Origin: Chlamydiota bacterium
GTDB taxonomy: Bacteria; Chlamydiota; Chlamydiia; Chlamydiales; JACKPQ01
Assembly (NCBI GenBank): GCA_021772435.1
Contig: JAJFLZ010000017.1
Coordinates: 39,854-103,853, forward strand
DNA length: 64,000 nucleotides
Direction: 5' to 3'
In this document: one piece after another, positions 32,475-40,066 of the stretch
Layout: each line of letters opens with the position of its first letter
Position numbering within the stretch: the stretch's first letter is position 1
Made by a program: the position numbers and the translations under genes
The notes under the pieces: generated by a model
What the model was told of the DNA's origin: nothing
The model's input: only the letters and a program-made list of their open reading frames with translations
The model's database searches: none

Positions 32475-34091
32475 TTACTTTGCAGCTTGGATTTGGTCGT
32501 CTTCGACTTTGGCAAAGAGGATTTCGGGAGTGGGCAAGGGCTGGCCAGCTAGGATGGGATCGTGATTCCAGGTGGTGAGTGGTGTGGCGTAGCCAAGAAG
32601 AGCCCATAGCTTTCCTGCAGAGGTAGGGATGATGGGAGCGGCCGCAATGGCCAGGTCTTGCAGGCATTGCAAGCAGCAGTATAGGGTGGTTTTGGCGCCT
32701 TCTAAATCTTTCCAGGGTTTTTTGTGATCAAAGTAGATGTTGCCTATTTGAGCCAGTTCCATGATGAGCTGGGTTGCTTTACGTAAGGAGTAGCCACTGT
32801 AGGCTGCGTGGATTTGCTCTTTGAGCTCGCGGCAGCGGTCTAAAAAGTCTTGGTCGTCTGGAGTTAGATCGCCGTGAGCTGGAATAACAGCATCTAGTTT
32901 GCGCTGAATAAAGACAAGGGAGCGGTTAGCAAAGTTGCCGAACTTGCCAACTAGCTCAGAGTTGCAGCGGGTCTGAAAATCGTCCCAGGAAAAGTCTGCA
33001 TCTTGGGTTTCGGGCGCATTTGCAGCTAGGACATAGCGAATCTGATCGGGAGTGAATTGCTTAAAGAAGCGCTCGAGGTCGATGGTGTGTCCTGCCGATT
33101 TGCTAAATTGCTTGCCCTCATATTGCAAGAATTCGTTGGCAGGTAGATCATCGACGAGTTTGTAGTTTTGGTCCATGCCCATCAGCATGGCTGGGAAGAA
33201 AATGGCGTGAAATGGGATGTTGTCTTTACCAACAAAGTGTGTGAGCTGGGTATCAGAATTTTGCCAAAAGTCGCTCCAGCGGTTTTCATCCCATTCTTTG
33301 GTCATGGAGATATAGCCGATGGGCGCATCAAACCACACGTAGAGAACTTTGCCCTCAGCATGATCGAGTGGAACGGGTATACCCCAATTCGAGTCACGTG
33401 TGATAGCTCTGGGTTTAAGCTCATCGATGTAATGTTTGGCAAAGCTTTTAACGTTGGCTTTCCAGGGCTTGTCTTGGATCCATTGGATAAGCTGGTCTTT
33501 GAATTTGTCGAAGCGAAGAAACCAATGTTTTGTCGCTTTTGTGTTAAGTGGTGCCCCAGTGAGTTTGGATTTGGGATTTTTAAGATCAGTGGCCTCGTAT
33601 GAGGCTCCGCAGGAGGTGCATTCATCGCCCCTTGCTTTATCAAACCCGCATTTGGGGCAGGTGCCCTCGACATAGCGGTCAGCTAAAAAGCGGCCATCTG
33701 CTTCGGAGTAGAGCTGATCGCTCATTTGCTCTTCGACCCACCCATTGTTTAGAAGGGTGGTAAAAAATTCTTGAGCTGTTTTTGTGTGAATATCGATGGT
33801 GGTACGGGAATAGTGATCAAAAGAGATTTTAAGCGTTTCAAAAAAAGCTTTGTTGATCGCGTGAAAGTGATCCACGTGCTCTTTAGGCGAGCGGCCTGCT
33901 TGCTCAGCGCTTAAGGTGATCGCCACGCCATATTCATCAGAGCCAGAGACGAAAAAGACATCTTCGCCGTTTTGGCGCAAGAATCTAGAGTAACAGTCGG
34001 CTGGGAGATAGCACCCAGCAATGTGGCCAAAATGCAATGGACCGTTGGCGTAGGGAAGCGCTGCGGTAACAAGATAGCGTTTAGGCGGCAT
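32475..34091 (-). CDS. metG: Methionyl-tRNA synthetase
   Basis: Charges tRNA-Met. 538 residues, without the C-terminal tRNA-binding dimer domain. The class I motif is LHFGH (HIGH-like), the second is KQFSKS (KMSKS-like), and the zinc knot is CPKCGFDKARGDECTSCG. ATG 34091 (MPPKRYLVTAALPYANG) is chosen over an upstream start at 34115, because it begins the conserved core. It overlaps the small upstream gene by 11 bases, suggesting translational coupling within gmk/omega-like/metG. The order gmk, small gene, metG matches Chlamydia as I recall. Confidence 0.96.
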   Translation of the reverse strand: MPPKRYLVTAALPYANGPLHFGHIAGCYLPADCYSRFLRQNGEDVFFVSGSDEYGVAITLSAEQAGRSPKEHVDHFHAINKAFFETLKISFDHYSRTTIDIHTKTAQEFFTTLLNNGWVEEQMSDQLYSEADGRFLADRYVEGTCPKCGFDKARGDECTSCGASYEATDLKNPKSKLTGAPLNTKATKHWFLRFDKFKDQLIQWIQDKPWKANVKSFAKHYIDELKPRAITRDSNWGIPVPLDHAEGKVLYVWFDAPIGYISMTKEWDENRWSDFWQNSDTQLTHFVGKDNIPFHAIFFPAMLMGMDQNYKLVDDLPANEFLQYEGKQFSKSAGHTIDLERFFKQFTPDQIRYVLAANAPETQDADFSWDDFQTRCNSELVGKFGNFANRSLVFIQRKLDAVIPAHGDLTPDDQDFLDRCRELKEQIHAAYSGYSLRKATQLIMELAQIGNIYFDHKKPWKDLEGAKTTLYCCLQCLQDLAIAAAPIIPTSAGKLWALLGYATPLTTWNHDPILAGQPLPTPEILFAKVEDDQIQAAK

Positions 34092-34329
34092 CCTCGCCCG
34101 CTCTCTCTGCTGCATCCCTTGAAACCTTAGCCTCTTCTGCTTCTTTTAACAAGTCTTCGATGCTACCTTTCATTGGGTGGTCTTGCACCTCTTTGAGTAG
34201 GCTTGTCAGTGTGAATTCTTTGCCAGCGCGAATGTAGCGGCGTCCAATCTCAATGGCATACATCGCAAGCTCGAAATTATTGCGAAAAAGCTTAGTTAAC
34301 ATTTCATTTGTCAGTTTGATCTCTTTCAT
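34081..34329 (-). CDS. Small RpoZ (omega)-like protein
   Basis: 82 residues. The segment KLTNEMLTKLFRNNFELAMYAIEIGRRYI resembles the omega core (FELVxxAxxRAR), and the C-terminus is acidic and charged. A gene of this size lies between gmk and metG in Chlamydia (from memory), and gmk is next to rpoZ in many bacteria, so an RNA polymerase omega role is likely but not proven. It overlaps metG by 11 bases and lies 18 bases after gmk. Confidence 0.65.
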   Translation of the reverse strand: MKEIKLTNEMLTKLFRNNFELAMYAIEIGRRYIRAGKEFTLTSLLKEVQDHPMKGSIEDLLKEAEEAKVSRDAAERAGEDAA

Positions 34330-34347
34330 GCCCTCGTCCTGGTTGAT

Positions 34348-34917
34348 TTAGACACCGCAGAGGGTTTTGAGTTCCTCATACGCTGTCATTAAGTCGTTAT
34401 TACATATAGTATAATCGAAATCGCCTGACTTTGCTAGTTCTTCTTTTGCCCAGCTGAGCCTAAGCTCCATAGCATCTTGGCTCTCAGTATGCCTAGATTC
34501 AAGTCTGCGCCTGAGCTCTTCCATAGAAGGGGGTGAAATAAAAATAAAATTTGCATCGATTTTGCCCATCAGTTGCTCAGCTCCTTGCACATCGATAACC
34601 AAAAAAGCATGCCTGCCAGTGGTGCAAATATTTTCAACCTCGCTTTTAAGCGTGCCATAGAGCTCACCAAAAACCTCTGCCCACTCTAAAAAAGCGCCCT
34701 GATCTCGCAGCTTGATAAATTCATCTCTAGATAGGAAGTGGTAATGTTTAGTGTGCTCTTCAGCGCCCCTGGGTCTTCTGGTCGTACAGGAAATGCTTTC
34801 AGCGACTTTGTCTGGAAAGTCTTTTTCTAGGCGATTGACAAGGGTTGTTTTACCAGCGCCGGCCGGGCCACTGATCACAAAAACTTCGCCTTTATTCAAT
34901 GTTTTGGGCTTGTTCAC
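34348..34917 (-). CDS. gmk: Guanylate kinase
   Basis: Phosphorylates GMP to GDP. 189 residues, normal length. The P-loop GPAGAGKTTL, the GMP-binding RRPRGAEEHTKHYHF and the region EWAEVFGELYGTL are canonical. The start ATG 34917 overlaps the 3' end of yicC by 26 bases. It is the second gene of a yicC-gmk-(omega-like)-metG run on the minus strand. In an organism dependent on host nucleotides it still supplies GDP for DNA and RNA synthesis. Confidence 0.97.
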   Translation of the reverse strand: MNKPKTLNKGEVFVISGPAGAGKTTLVNRLEKDFPDKVAESISCTTRRPRGAEEHTKHYHFLSRDEFIKLRDQGAFLEWAEVFGELYGTLKSEVENICTTGRHAFLVIDVQGAEQLMGKIDANFIFISPPSMEELRRRLESRHTESQDAMELRLSWAKEELAKSGDFDYTICNNDLMTAYEELKTLCGV

Positions 34918-35737
34918 GAATTTTTTCCACTTCAGCTTTCATCAGCGGCACCTGATCTGTAATTTCTAATTGGAAGGATTTGGCCGCAATCGTATTCAGT
35001 TCTCTTCCCATTTCAATCAGCAAAAAGTCTAGCGTACGTCCAACAGAAATCTCATCGGATCCAAGCAATCCTTCGAGCTGCCTTAGATGCGACCTTAAGC
35101 GCACGAGCTCTTCTGTGATGTCGCTTTTTTCAGCAAACAGCACAACCTCTTTAGCTATCCCCTCTTGATCTACTTCAAGCGCCTTTAATTTTTCAGATAA
35201 CTTTTGCCGAAGCACTTCAGGAGCTATCTTTGCATGTTTGGCAACGCTTTCAACATCTTGCGCGAGGCTTTTTGACCTTTTCGAAATATCTTCTAGAAGC
35301 GTTCTACCCTCTTGCTCTTTCATGCTAATTAATGCCTGGGCAGCATCTAAAACACCTTTTTCAATTTCACTCTTTTCGACCTGGGGGCTCTCCTCGATCC
35401 CAACCGCTTGCAACTGATTGCACAAAAACGGCAGGTCGATCTCATCACCAGAAAGCTTTAGCTCTTTGGCCAGATTGTCAAAGTGGTCCTTGACAGCTTT
35501 TAGCTCATTTGCTTTTGGCAGCGCAAGATTAGCGGCATGCTTGTCCCTTGTCAGGCGAACCGATACCGAGCCCCGTTTGAGGAATTGTTTCAATATTTTG
35601 CGAATATCCATATCGAAGCAAAGCAGCTCTCTTGGGAGATAAATATTGAGTTCTAAACCTTTGCGATTCACCGAGTGGATTTCGACAAGATAGGGGCCGG
35701 CGTGGCCACGGCCGTAGGCCGTCATACTCCGCGTCAT
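34892..35737 (-). CDS. yicC: YicC family endoribonuclease-like protein
   Basis: About 281 residues. The start TRSMTAYGRG is the family N-terminal motif (S-M-T-x-[FY]-G/A-R), and the C-terminus has RTLDFLLIEMGRELNTIAAKS, the second conserved block. YicC proteins are ribonuclease-like and affect sRNA and mRNA stability. I chose ATG 35737 over 35767 because it matches the family start. It precedes gmk, as in many bacteria. A stray fragment similar to bases 35365-35415 lies at 36857-36910, on the far side of the 330-residue unknown gene. Confidence 0.9.
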   Translation of the reverse strand: MTRSMTAYGRGHAGPYLVEIHSVNRKGLELNIYLPRELLCFDMDIRKILKQFLKRGSVSVRLTRDKHAANLALPKANELKAVKDHFDNLAKELKLSGDEIDLPFLCNQLQAVGIEESPQVEKSEIEKGVLDAAQALISMKEQEGRTLLEDISKRSKSLAQDVESVAKHAKIAPEVLRQKLSEKLKALEVDQEGIAKEVVLFAEKSDITEELVRLRSHLRQLEGLLGSDEISVGRTLDFLLIEMGRELNTIAAKSFQLEITDQVPLMKAEVEKIREQAQNIE

Positions 35738-35840
35738 CTCTTTAAGATATCGCATTATTCTCAACAACTCCAGCCTTTTATTTCCGGAATTTTCAACTTT
35801 TTGTTGCCAAAACCACCAACAAAAATATAAACTCGCGCCG

Positions 35841-36833
35841 ATGGATTATTCTCTACTGCTGCAGCAACATGCTAACACCCTGTTTTCAGCTTATAATGGT
35901 GTGCAATGGTCGCTTGCCCAATGGCAGAAATTCAATCCCTCCATCGCAGGCAAAGTTTTTAATATTCAACAAGCACTTATTTTTGGAGACTGTGCTGAAT
36001 TTGGTTACAAAGGATACCGCCTCCATCAGGTCATAAAGTACGGCTACCATCCACTTGGTAAGTCTAAAAAAGAGAATCCTGATCTCGACACGTATGAAAT
36101 GAAAAAACGGAATTCCAATCTAGAAGCAAAACGAGAAAAACAGTTTTTCATCGCTTTTATTGTAAGTTCGATTTTCATTGTAGCTTTTGTGTACTTTACA
36201 AGAAGTCTATTAGCACCCAGTGTAGATCTCAAGGCGTTAAGCACAGACAATATAACTTTGAGCTGGGATGTTCCCTGGGCTCAGATTGTCATTCAATCCC
36301 TTTTTCTAATGCGCGTGGCAACGAACATGGCTCTTGCATATCTTACCGGAGAAAAACAGCTTTATCTCCATGCTGGTCTGCAAGCGAACAGTTTCCAAGC
36401 AATGCAGCAATTAAGTTGGATTAATATGAAAACCTCTTATGCATGGCCTCTAAAACACGTACCTTATACCCGAGCAGATAGAGAAAGAAACTATGCAAGA
36501 GCCATCGAACGTATTAATTTGAGCATAGACTTTCTATGTCCAACAACTTGCACACACAGCAATCATTACGAAACAGCCGTAGAACGCATCAAGGCCTTCT
36601 GCAGCAATTTATTCCAAGATAGCCATTGGAATAGCTACACATACTACAGATTAGAAGAAATTGGAGATATGGCTTTCCTTGTTAAAAAATTTGCTAACGT
36701 AGTGACTGTACAACCGAAAGACTTGTCAGTAGGTTGCTGTAAAAAAGCCCTGCATAACTCCAGTGTTAATATTGGCATTAAAGATCGCTTTTTGGACGCT
36801 GGCGAACGAGTGTCTTCCATCATTTTTCAATAA
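35841..36833 (+). CDS. Unknown protein with membrane segment
   Basis: 330 residues, not recognised. One clear membrane helix (about 102-121, FFIAFIVSSIFIVAFVYFT) and possibly a second near 150 (IVIQSLFLMRVATNMALAYL) divide it into an N-terminal helical part and a C-terminal part with a CPTTC and GCC motif. There is no signal peptide. It lies on the plus strand between yicC and rnhB, genes that are otherwise on the minus strand, and between yicC and a yicC fragment, suggesting insertion. The style (Chlamydiae-specific membrane protein, possibly inclusion or envelope related) is a guess. Confidence 0.65.
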   Translation: MDYSLLLQQHANTLFSAYNGVQWSLAQWQKFNPSIAGKVFNIQQALIFGDCAEFGYKGYRLHQVIKYGYHPLGKSKKENPDLDTYEMKKRNSNLEAKREKQFFIAFIVSSIFIVAFVYFTRSLLAPSVDLKALSTDNITLSWDVPWAQIVIQSLFLMRVATNMALAYLTGEKQLYLHAGLQANSFQAMQQLSWINMKTSYAWPLKHVPYTRADRERNYARAIERINLSIDFLCPTTCTHSNHYETAVERIKAFCSNLFQDSHWNSYTYYRLEEIGDMAFLVKKFANVVTVQPKDLSVGCCKKALHNSSVNIGIKDRFLDAGERVSSIIFQ

Positions 36834-36856
36834 TAACTACTTATAGCCTGAAGACC

Positions 36857-36910
36857 TTATTTTTTCGATTTGGGGGCTCTCCCTGGCCCCAACCCCTTAC
36901 AACTCATGGA
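36857..36910 (-). pseudogene. Stray fragment similar to yicC
   Basis: About 50 bases resemble the internal yicC segment 35365-35415, including the shared stretch TGGGGGCTCTCC, then CCCAACC and CAACT. About four of five bases agree by eye and orientation is the same. It cannot encode a product. It lies beyond the 330-residue unknown gene. The 423-base gene-free interval 36834-37256 holds this fragment, MITE-2 and the rnhB fragment; nothing else is recognised in it. Confidence 0.6.
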
Positions 36911-36942
36911 CCCGCCCCAAGTCAAACATGGGCATTTAAATA

Positions 36943-37104
36943 ACTGACCTTACGCTCGGAGGTGGATTTAGATGCGTAAGCGAAGGTGCCGAGATACAAA
37001 GAAGCCGACGAGTTAAACTCCAAGGAGTTTAGCGAGGAGGGTGATGCAGTAGATGGGCGCCTGCTAGCTCCGCAGATGAATTCAGATATGTGCGTAAGGT
37101 CAGT
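36943..37104. mobile_element. MITE-2 inverted-repeat element (162 bp)
   Basis: Perfect 13-bp terminal inverted repeats ACTGACCTTACGC (36943-36955) and GCGTAAGGTCAGT (37092-37104). The internal 136 bases are GC-richer than the surroundings, contain no convincing open reading frame, and include a small inverted repeat (AACTCCAAGGAGTT, 37014-37027). A decayed end of the same family lies at 5248-5271. It looks like a non-autonomous element distinct from MITE-1; an RNA-level role cannot be excluded. Confidence 0.75.
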
Positions 37105-37110
37105 AAATAA

Positions 37111-37199
37111 TCAAAATGAAAGAGTTAAGTATTTAGCAACTGGGGCAAAGGTTTTGCGGTGGATCGCAGAGATGCCATGCATAGAGAGAGCTTCGATGT
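37111..37199 (-). pseudogene. Displaced 3' end of rnhB
   Basis: On the minus strand this stretch encodes HIEALSMHGISAIHRKTFAP followed by VAKYLTLSF and a stop (37111-37113), an alternative RnhB C-terminus without the rest of the gene. Bases 37136-37199 are identical over 64 bp to 37923-37986 inside rnhB. The hicBA pair lies between the two copies. Confidence 0.88.
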
Positions 37200-37256
37200 C
37201 ATCCACTTAGGACACTCTAATTTTCTCCACTCTCGTCAAATTTCATACTATTCGGT

Positions 37257-37679
37257 TCAAGAGAAAACAAAATCTACTGAAAAATCAGGGAATAATTCTT
37301 TTAGTTTCGCCACCATATCTAGCCTTGCATTGCATTTTTTTTCTAAGCGTTGATAGCTATAAATGTTTGTGACCCCCAATTTTTTTGCGGCTTGCTTTTG
37401 AGTCATTTTGTTTTTCAATCGATGATAGCGCACCATAAATCCAAAGGCTACTTCAGGATCAACAGGGACGGATTCTATATTTTTTCCCCGTACATATTTT
37501 TTGGGGAGAGGTACTAGAAGTTTTGAATCTTCTGGCTCTTGAATATACAGATTTAAAGCTTCTTGCATATTATCGTATAATTCTTGTTTTGTATCTGCCT
37601 GAGTAAAACATCCGATGAGCTCAACACATTCCGCCCAATAGCCCCGGCTCTCTTTGTGGATTTTGAAGTGATACCGCAT
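37257..37679 (-). CDS. hicB: HicB-type antitoxin with helix-turn-helix
   Basis: 140 residues. The N-terminal HicB-like domain (RYHFKIHKESRGYWAECVELIGCFTQADTKQELYDNMQEAL) is a partially degraded RNase H fold that masks the toxin. The C-terminal part (MTQKQAAKKLGVTNIYSYQRLEKK) is an Xre-type DNA-binding domain for autorepression. It is downstream of hicA with a two-base gap, the standard toxin-first order. The pair lies between two copies of the rnhB 3' end. Confidence 0.92.
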   Translation of the reverse strand: MRYHFKIHKESRGYWAECVELIGCFTQADTKQELYDNMQEALNLYIQEPEDSKLLVPLPKKYVRGKNIESVPVDPEVAFGFMVRYHRLKNKMTQKQAAKKLGVTNIYSYQRLEKKCNARLDMVAKLKELFPDFSVDFVFS

Positions 37680-37681
37680 AA

Positions 37682-37867
37682 TTATTCCCCCTTTAACTGC
37701 TTTAACAAAGCTTTTTCCATGCCCTTTTTTAATTCTTTGTGATTAGGTACAATCACAGTCATATTACCTTTTCTCAATTTAATATGACTGCCCTTACCCT
37801 GCCCTTTAATGGTTTTGAACCCCTTCTTTGTAAACATTTTAGCAAGTTCTTTTCCGCTGTAGGGCAT
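37682..37867 (-). CDS. hicA: HicA-type mRNA interferase toxin
   Basis: 61 residues, the normal size. The dsRBD-like core has KGSHIKLRKG with catalytic H28 in GSH, followed by VPNHKELKKG. HicA cleaves mRNA independently of ribosomes, and is neutralised by HicB. The 15 bases between its start and the rnhB stop form a tight junction. The neighbouring promoter region is AT-rich (TAATTTACCAATTATATTTGG on the plus strand, 37887-37907) and overlaps the end of rnhB, so the pair's promoter lies inside the rnhB coding end. Confidence 0.93.
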   Translation of the reverse strand: MPYSGKELAKMFTKKGFKTIKGQGKGSHIKLRKGNMTVIVPNHKELKKGMEKALLKQLKGE

Positions 37868-37882
37868 ATTGATCTCTTATGT

Positions 37883-38503
37883 TTATAATTTACCAATTAT
37901 ATTTGGTATTGTCAAGCATTTTGCAACTGGGGCAAAGGTTTTGCGGTGGATCGCAGAGATGCCATGCATAGAGAGAGCTTCGATGTGCTCTTTGGTTGGA
38001 TAGCCTTTGTGCTTGGCAAAATTGTACTGGGGGTATTGGTCGTGGTAATCTAACATGATTTGATCGCGCGTTTCTTTTGCTATGATCGATGCTGCTGCAA
38101 TGGATGGCGATTTACTGTCACCTTTGACAATAGCTTGTGCTGGAAGGGTTGTTTTAGGCACGCGGTTACCATCGATGAGCACGTAATCAGCACAGGATAG
38201 GTTTTCAATGGCACGCAGCATGGCTAGCATGGACGCTTGCAAGATGTTGTAGTGGTCGATTTCATCTGGGCTGCAAAGGCCGATGCCAAATGCTATATCT
38301 GGATGTGTGGTGAGCAATTCAAATAGCTCAGCACGCTTTTTGGTCGAGAGTTTTTTGCTATCGTTTATTCCTGGAATGTTAAAAGGCAAGATGCACGCTG
38401 CGGCTACAACCGGACCCGCGAGCGGTCCCCTGCCCGCCTCATCAACACCTGCTATGTGTTGATAGCCCTGCTGTTTCGCTAAATCTTCATACGTCCAGTC
38501 CAA
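37883..38503 (-). CDS. rnhB: Ribonuclease HII
   Basis: Cleaves RNA in RNA/DNA hybrids and at single ribonucleotides in DNA. 206 residues. Catalytic acidic residues are in GVDEAGRGPLAG, then VLIDGNRVP and later the DSKSPSIAAASIIAK region. The only plausible start is TTG 38501-38503, preceded by GGGAGG, which is part of a terminator-like hairpin. The C-terminal residues CLTIPNIIGKL seem to come from the flank of the HicAB insertion; the displaced end reads YLTLSF. It belongs to the ffh-rpsP-trmD-rplS-rnhB order typical of chlamydiae. Confidence 0.95.
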   Translation of the reverse strand: MDWTYEDLAKQQGYQHIAGVDEAGRGPLAGPVVAAACILPFNIPGINDSKKLSTKKRAELFELLTTHPDIAFGIGLCSPDEIDHYNILQASMLAMLRAIENLSCADYVLIDGNRVPKTTLPAQAIVKGDSKSPSIAAASIIAKETRDQIMLDYHDQYPQYNFAKHKGYPTKEHIEALSMHGISAIHRKTFAPVAKCLTIPNIIGKL

Positions 38504-38531
38504 AAAAAACCTCCCATCATTCGATGAGAGG
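38502..38531 (-). terminator. Terminator-like hairpin overlapping the rnhB start
   Basis: On the minus strand CCTCTCATC pairs with GATGGGAGG (plus-strand 38510-38531) around a four-base loop, followed by eight T's (38509-38502). The T-run supplies the first two bases of the rnhB TTG start, and the 3' arm contains its ribosome-binding site GGGAGG. Termination of rplS and initiation of rnhB are thus physically overlapped. Confidence 0.8.
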
Positions 38532-38560
38532 CTATAGCATTGAGCATTTTTTCAAAAAGC

Positions 38561-39124
38561 TTATTCTGTATCTTTTTTCGGCTCTTCTTTTGGTTTGTCC
38601 TCTGCTTTTGCTTCGGGCTTTTCAGCTTTCGGCTCAGCTTTAACTTCCGCTGGCCTTTCAGCTTTTGGCTCTTCAATTTTTGGCTCTTCAATTTTTGGCT
38701 CTTCAGCTTTTACTTCAGCTAGCTTCTCGGCTTCTTTTGCTTTAGTATCAGCTACAAGCTTTGCTCTTGCATCTTTGGACATGATGCGTTCTGCTAGGCG
38801 AGCTTTTTTACCTTGAGCACCGCGAAGGAAATAGAGCTTAGATCTGCGGGTTTTTCCTTTGCGAATGACTTCAATGTTAGCAATGCGTGGGCTATGGAGG
38901 GGAAAGACGCGTTCCATGGAAGCGCCGTATGCCACCCGGTAGATGGAAAATGTCTCCGATACACCTGAGCCTTTACGAGCAATGACTGTTCCCGTAAGCA
39001 CTTGGGTTCGTTCTTTGTCTCCCTCAATGATGCGGACGTGGACTTTCACAGTATCGCCGATATCAAAATCGGGCACGTCTTTTTTGACTTGAGGCTGAAC
39101 CAATTCTTCGATTAAAGCGTTCAT
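38561..39124 (-). CDS. rplS: Ribosomal protein L19 with long acidic/basic C-terminal extension
   Basis: 187 residues; the conserved L19 core occupies about 1-115 (FDIGDTVKVHVRIIEGDKER, then GVSETFSIYRVAYGASMERVFPLHSP). Beyond it is a low-complexity extension of about 70 residues rich in Glu, Lys, Pro and Ala, with repeated EEPKIEEPK units. L19 lies at the 30S/50S bridge. Its start overlaps the trmD stop by four bases. The extension is repetitive at the DNA level (gctcttcaatttttg), so it may vary in length among strains. Confidence 0.95.
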   Translation of the reverse strand: MNALIEELVQPQVKKDVPDFDIGDTVKVHVRIIEGDKERTQVLTGTVIARKGSGVSETFSIYRVAYGASMERVFPLHSPRIANIEVIRKGKTRRSKLYFLRGAQGKKARLAERIMSKDARAKLVADTKAKEAEKLAEVKAEEPKIEEPKIEEPKAERPAEVKAEPKAEKPEAKAEDKPKEEPKKDTE

Positions 39125-39810
39125 AATTTCTCCTTTGCAAGCAGATCAGGTCTGACTTGCGCACATTTGTTAATTCCCATCTCCCGGCGCCACGCATCGA
39201 TTTTAGCATGGTGACCTCCAAGGAGGATATCGGGCACTTTTTTGCCCTCAAATTCTTCTGGCCGCGTGTAGTGCGGCGCATCAAAACTCATCTTACCAAA
39301 AGTGTCGTTTCTGGCAGATTCGTCATGACCCAGCACGCCAGGTATAAACCGGCAGGTCGCATCTAGCAAGACAAGGGCTGCTGGCATGCCACTTGTGAGA
39401 ACGTAGTCCCCGATGCTAACCTCTTCATCGATTTCTAAGTCGATGGCTCTTTGATCGATTCCTTCGTAGTGTCCACAAAGGAGGATCAGATGCTCGTGTG
39501 TCGCTAAGTTTTCACACTTGGCGCTATTAAGCGTTTTCCCTTGTGGCGAGAGATGCACCACATGGGAATTTTCTTCTCGGCAGCTGCGAATGGCTTTAAC
39601 CACTGGCTCTACCATCAGTAACATCCCAGGGCCGCCGCCGTAAGGGCGATCATCTACCTTAGCATGCTTGCCATCTGCAAAATCCCTAATATCGATGGCA
39701 TTTATCTCAACAATCCCTTTTTGCTGAGCACGCCCTAGCATGCTTTGCATCAGCGGACTATCAAAATAGTCCGGAAAAAGGGATAGGATGTCGACCTTAA
39801 GCTTTTTCAC
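39121..39810 (-). CDS. trmD: tRNA (guanine-37-N1)-methyltransferase
   Basis: Methylates G37 next to the anticodon to prevent frameshifts. 229 residues. The SPOUT trefoil-knot signatures LLCGHYEGIDQRAID and EEVSIGDYVLTSGMPAAL are visible, and YGGGPGMLLM lies in the N-terminal part. It overlaps rplS (four bases) and rpsP (14 bases), indicating a coupled operon with rpsP and rplS. Confidence 0.97.
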   Translation of the reverse strand: MKKLKVDILSLFPDYFDSPLMQSMLGRAQQKGIVEINAIDIRDFADGKHAKVDDRPYGGGPGMLLMVEPVVKAIRSCREENSHVVHLSPQGKTLNSAKCENLATHEHLILLCGHYEGIDQRAIDLEIDEEVSIGDYVLTSGMPAALVLLDATCRFIPGVLGHDESARNDTFGKMSFDAPHYTRPEEFEGKKVPDILLGGHHAKIDAWRREMGINKCAQVRPDLLAKEKL

Positions 39811-40066
39811 GCAGTGTTTTGTACGCTTTTGGCGCGTAGCGTTTCACAAGCGATTTCGCTTTTTCTGTTAGTACGGCTCCCTGTTCAATCCAGTAGCACA
39901 AACGCTCTTCATTGAGTTCAGCGTTTTTCTCTTCTGGTGATTGAGGCAGGTACCATCCAAGGTTTTCCAAATATTTTCCATCGCGAGGCGATCTGCTATC
40001 GGTTGCAACCAAACGGTAAGTTTTGCTGTTACGCGATCCTTGCTGTCTAAAACGGATCTTAAGCAT
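39797..40066 (-). CDS. rpsP: Ribosomal protein S16
   Basis: 89 residues, the normal length. Begins MLKIRFRQQGSRNSKTYRLV, the typical S16 start, with DGKYLENLGWYLP following. Its start overlaps the ffh stop by eight bases, and its 3' end overlaps trmD by 14. It is part of the ffh-rpsP-trmD-rplS operon. Confidence 0.97.
   Translation of the reverse strand: MLKIRFRQQGSRNSKTYRLVATDSRSPRDGKYLENLGWYLPQSPEEKNAELNEERLCYWIEQGAVLTEKAKSLVKRYAPKAYKTLREKA

Noticed and set aside
36857..36910. Terminator for the 330-residue gene
   Set aside because: The G/C runs form only a weak six-pair stem without a T-run; the similarity to yicC explains the sequence better.
36986..37210. Open reading frame over MITE-2 and the rnhB fragment
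   Set aside because: It is formed by element and fragment sequence read on the wrong strand for rnhB.
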